Assembly: GCA_005790605.1 (NCBI GenBank)
Contig: SXUI01000058.1
Coordinates: 27,975-91,974 of the forward strand
Direction of reading: 5' to 3'
DNA length: 64,000 nt
Origin: Planctomycetia bacterium
GTDB taxonomy: Bacteria > Planctomycetota > Phycisphaerae > Phycisphaerales > SM1A02
A model generated the notes under the pieces. The model was given only the letters and a program-made list of their open reading frames with translations. It did no database searches and was not told the origin of the DNA. Shown one piece after another: positions 62,476 through 64,000 of this stretch. Position 1 is the first letter of the stretch, and every line of letters begins with the position of its first letter. Made by a program: the position numbers and the translations under genes.

Positions 62476-63675
62476 ATGACCGAAGATCTTCGCACTCCGA
62501 ACGCCCAACCCGAAACAGACCTCGTGCATTGTGGGAGGGATAGCGCTCGCCAGTTTGGTTTTGTGAATGCGCCGGCGTATCGGGGGTCAACGGTGGTGCA
62601 TCGCACGCTTGCATCGCTTGATGCGGCAACGCGTGGCGATCCACAGACTGCGGACTTCATCTATGGTCTGTTGGGCACGCCGAACTCGCGCGAACTCGAG
62701 AGACTCCTCTCAACGCTTGATCATGGCGCTGGCGCAGTTGTCGTTCAAACCGGTCTTGCCGCTGTGCATGTTTCGATCGCTGCGCACCTCACGCATGGCG
62801 ACCATGTCTTGATGGTGGATACGGCGTACGGGCCAACGCGGCGATTGTGCGATGTCGTTCTTCAACGCATGGGCGTGGAGACTTCGTACTACGACCCGAA
62901 CATCGGCTCAGAGATCGCGGCGCTCATACGACCGAACACAAAGTTGGTCTACATGGAGTCGCCTGGCTCCCTGACCTTCGAAATCCAAGATGTGCGAGCG
63001 ATCAGCGCGGTTGCGCGCGCTCGCGGCGTGTTGAGCGTTGTGGATTGCACATGGGCTCCCGCGCTGTTCTGTCGACCGATCGAGTTGGGTGCAGACCTTG
63101 TCGTTCGCGCGCTGACAAAGTATGAAGGTGGTTCGAGCGACCTGTTGCTTGGTGCCGTCATCGCGCGCAGTGCGGAGTTGACTCGCGTCGTGAAGACCTA
63201 CGCGGACGATCTTGGTTCTCTCGCGCATCCCGAAGACTGCGTGTTGTGTCTGCGAGGCATGCGCTCCTTGAGCGTGCGGTTGAAGCATCACGAAGCGAGT
63301 GCGCTGCGAGTCGCGAACTGGCTTGAGGCTCGTCCGGAAGTCAAGCGCGTCTTCTACCCAGCACTGGCGTCGGATGAGGGCCACGCATTGTGGGAGCGCG
63401 ATTTCACAGGTGCGACCGGCTTGTTTTCGGTCGAACTTCATCCGGTCGCTCGCGAGAAGATTGCGTGCATGCTCGACGGCATGCGCTATCTCCGCATGGG
63501 TTACAGCTGGGGTGGATTCGAGAGCCTCATCATTCTCGCGGAAGAAGGGAAGGGGCGAACCGCGTCAAACTGGCGCGCATCAGGGCCGCTCATTCGCCTT
63601 CATATCGGGCTTGAGCATGTCGACGATCTCATCGCTGATCTCGCAGATGGGCTTACGAGGCTCGGCGTCCCTTGA
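62476..63675 (+). CDS. metC: cystathionine beta-lyase-type PLP enzyme
   Basis: 399 residues from ATG 62476; GTG 62473 is possible. PLP fold type I of the Cys/Met-metabolism family: AVVVQTGLAAVHVSIAAHL, MVDTAYGPTRR, YMESPGSLTFE, Lys215 in ALTKYEGGSSD, and GYSWGGFESL near the C-terminus. The residue pattern fits cystathionine beta-lyase, with other gamma/beta-lyases as alternatives. It would yield homocysteine, which the metF methyl group could convert to methionine. The two genes are 23 kb apart. Confidence 0.85.
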   Translation: MTEDLRTPNAQPETDLVHCGRDSARQFGFVNAPAYRGSTVVHRTLASLDAATRGDPQTADFIYGLLGTPNSRELERLLSTLDHGAGAVVVQTGLAAVHVSIAAHLTHGDHVLMVDTAYGPTRRLCDVVLQRMGVETSYYDPNIGSEIAALIRPNTKLVYMESPGSLTFEIQDVRAISAVARARGVLSVVDCTWAPALFCRPIELGADLVVRALTKYEGGSSDLLLGAVIARSAELTRVVKTYADDLGSLAHPEDCVLCLRGMRSLSVRLKHHEASALRVANWLEARPEVKRVFYPALASDEGHALWERDFTGATGLFSVELHPVAREKIACMLDGMRYLRMGYSWGGFESLIILAEEGKGRTASNWRASGPLIRLHIGLEHVDDLIADLADGLTRLGVP

Positions 63676-63913
63676 GCGCTCGTGCAAGATTTTCGCCCGC
63701 AGCGGGCGAAATCGTTGCACTCGCTTTGGACTCCGACCGCGCGAGTGAATCGCGACGGTCGGAGGGCTGGCTCAGTGGGTCGGACGAATGCGAACAAAGG
63801 ACGCTGGAATCTCGCCTGTGCCGAGTCACCTGCCTCTCGACGACCCTCCGTGGAGCAAGCCTCGGCTACACTCATCCTCCCTCCGTGTGAATGTCATCCT
63901 CGCGACCTGAAGC
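63676..63913. other. 238-nt non-coding region with two inverted repeats
   Basis: Holds a bulged hairpin at 63688-63713 (GGGCGAAATC right arm, GCAGC loop) that may end metC transcription, though the T tract is absent. A second inverted repeat, CTCCGACCG (63731-63739) with CGGTCGGAG (63756-63764), follows. No gene was seen. Confidence 0.4.
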
Positions 63914-64000
63914 CATGCCGATCACCACTGTTTACACCGCTGAGATCAAGAAGATTTCGATCCTCGACGAGCACGCGAACTTTGATGAAAAGCTCGGCGA
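63914..64000 (+). CDS. probable pyruvate dehydrogenase E1 alpha, N-terminal fragment
   Basis: The first 29 codons only, from ATG 63914. The start MPITTVYTAEIKKISILD and the following DEHANFDEKLG run resemble the N-terminal arm of E1 alpha subunits (ILDExGxxD-type). The E2 gene 6 kb away supports this but does not prove it. Low information; the frame stays open to the edge. Confidence 0.45.

Overview
The window looks like a chromosomal segment of a planctomycete, most likely of the class Phycisphaerae. Evidence: moderately GC-rich DNA; several secreted proteins ending in the dockerin-like calcium-loop pairs typical of that group (ADLNxDxxVxAADLxILL and DSQDVSILLGWWG forms); a planctomycete-type membrane-bound dehydrogenase with a terminal cytochrome c domain; a DUF1080 glycan hydrolase; and a MoxR/DUF58/vWA operon. 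The taxonomic placement is inference. Most of the window is housekeeping DNA, with few signs of recent mobility: no transposases, integrases, tRNAs, rRNAs or CRISPR arrays were found.

Layout. 1-9980 (minus): a translationally coupled operon of MoxR ATPase, DUF58, BatA-like and vWA/amidotransferase-like membrane proteins, then a very large membrane/coiled-coil protein running off the left edge. 10090-21457: genome maintenance and signalling (mutM, dnaA, an RNase Z-like hydrolase, a response regulator-GGDEF protein, lipA, an M16 peptidase, an HDOD protein with a degenerate GGDEF domain, recO, an uncharacterised single-pass membrane protein). 21628-27788 (plus): a PilZ protein, a YdjC deacetylase with a glycosyltransferase, then a secreted cyclophilin, the PVC-type dehydrogenase and a dCMP deaminase. 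27769-38085: the most unusual part. Two ECF sigma factor operons stand head to head. One reads left: sigma, a small beta-sandwich protein, a TPR-CHAT caspase-like protein, and a dockerin-tagged subtilase. The other reads right: sigma, then a 1359-residue VIT/vWA membrane protein with an anti-sigma-like N-terminus. 38226-46985: metF, rex, two lipoproteins, a peptidoglycan amidase, a Ser/Thr kinase, a HAD phosphatase, and a TolC/HlyD-type pair.

47068-53091 holds a catabolic-looking cluster: deoC of the animal DERA-like type, a full aldehyde dehydrogenase beside a half-length one lacking the catalytic cysteine, a polyphosphate-glucokinase-like kinase, a second Ser/Thr kinase paralogous to the first, and three small secreted or membrane proteins. 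53120-64000 holds an MBL hydrolase, a secreted metzincin protease with five Cys-rich repeats, pyruvate dehydrogenase E2, a gamma-glutamyltransferase, a DUF1080 protein, two tandemly duplicated dockerin proteins each followed by a strong terminator, a cystathionine beta-lyase-type enzyme, and the first codons of what is probably pyruvate dehydrogenase E1 alpha. LipA and the E2/E1 genes belong to one functional pathway although they are dispersed. Many neighbouring genes share a 4-nt stop/start overlap (ATGA, TTGA or GTGA), so translational coupling is common here.
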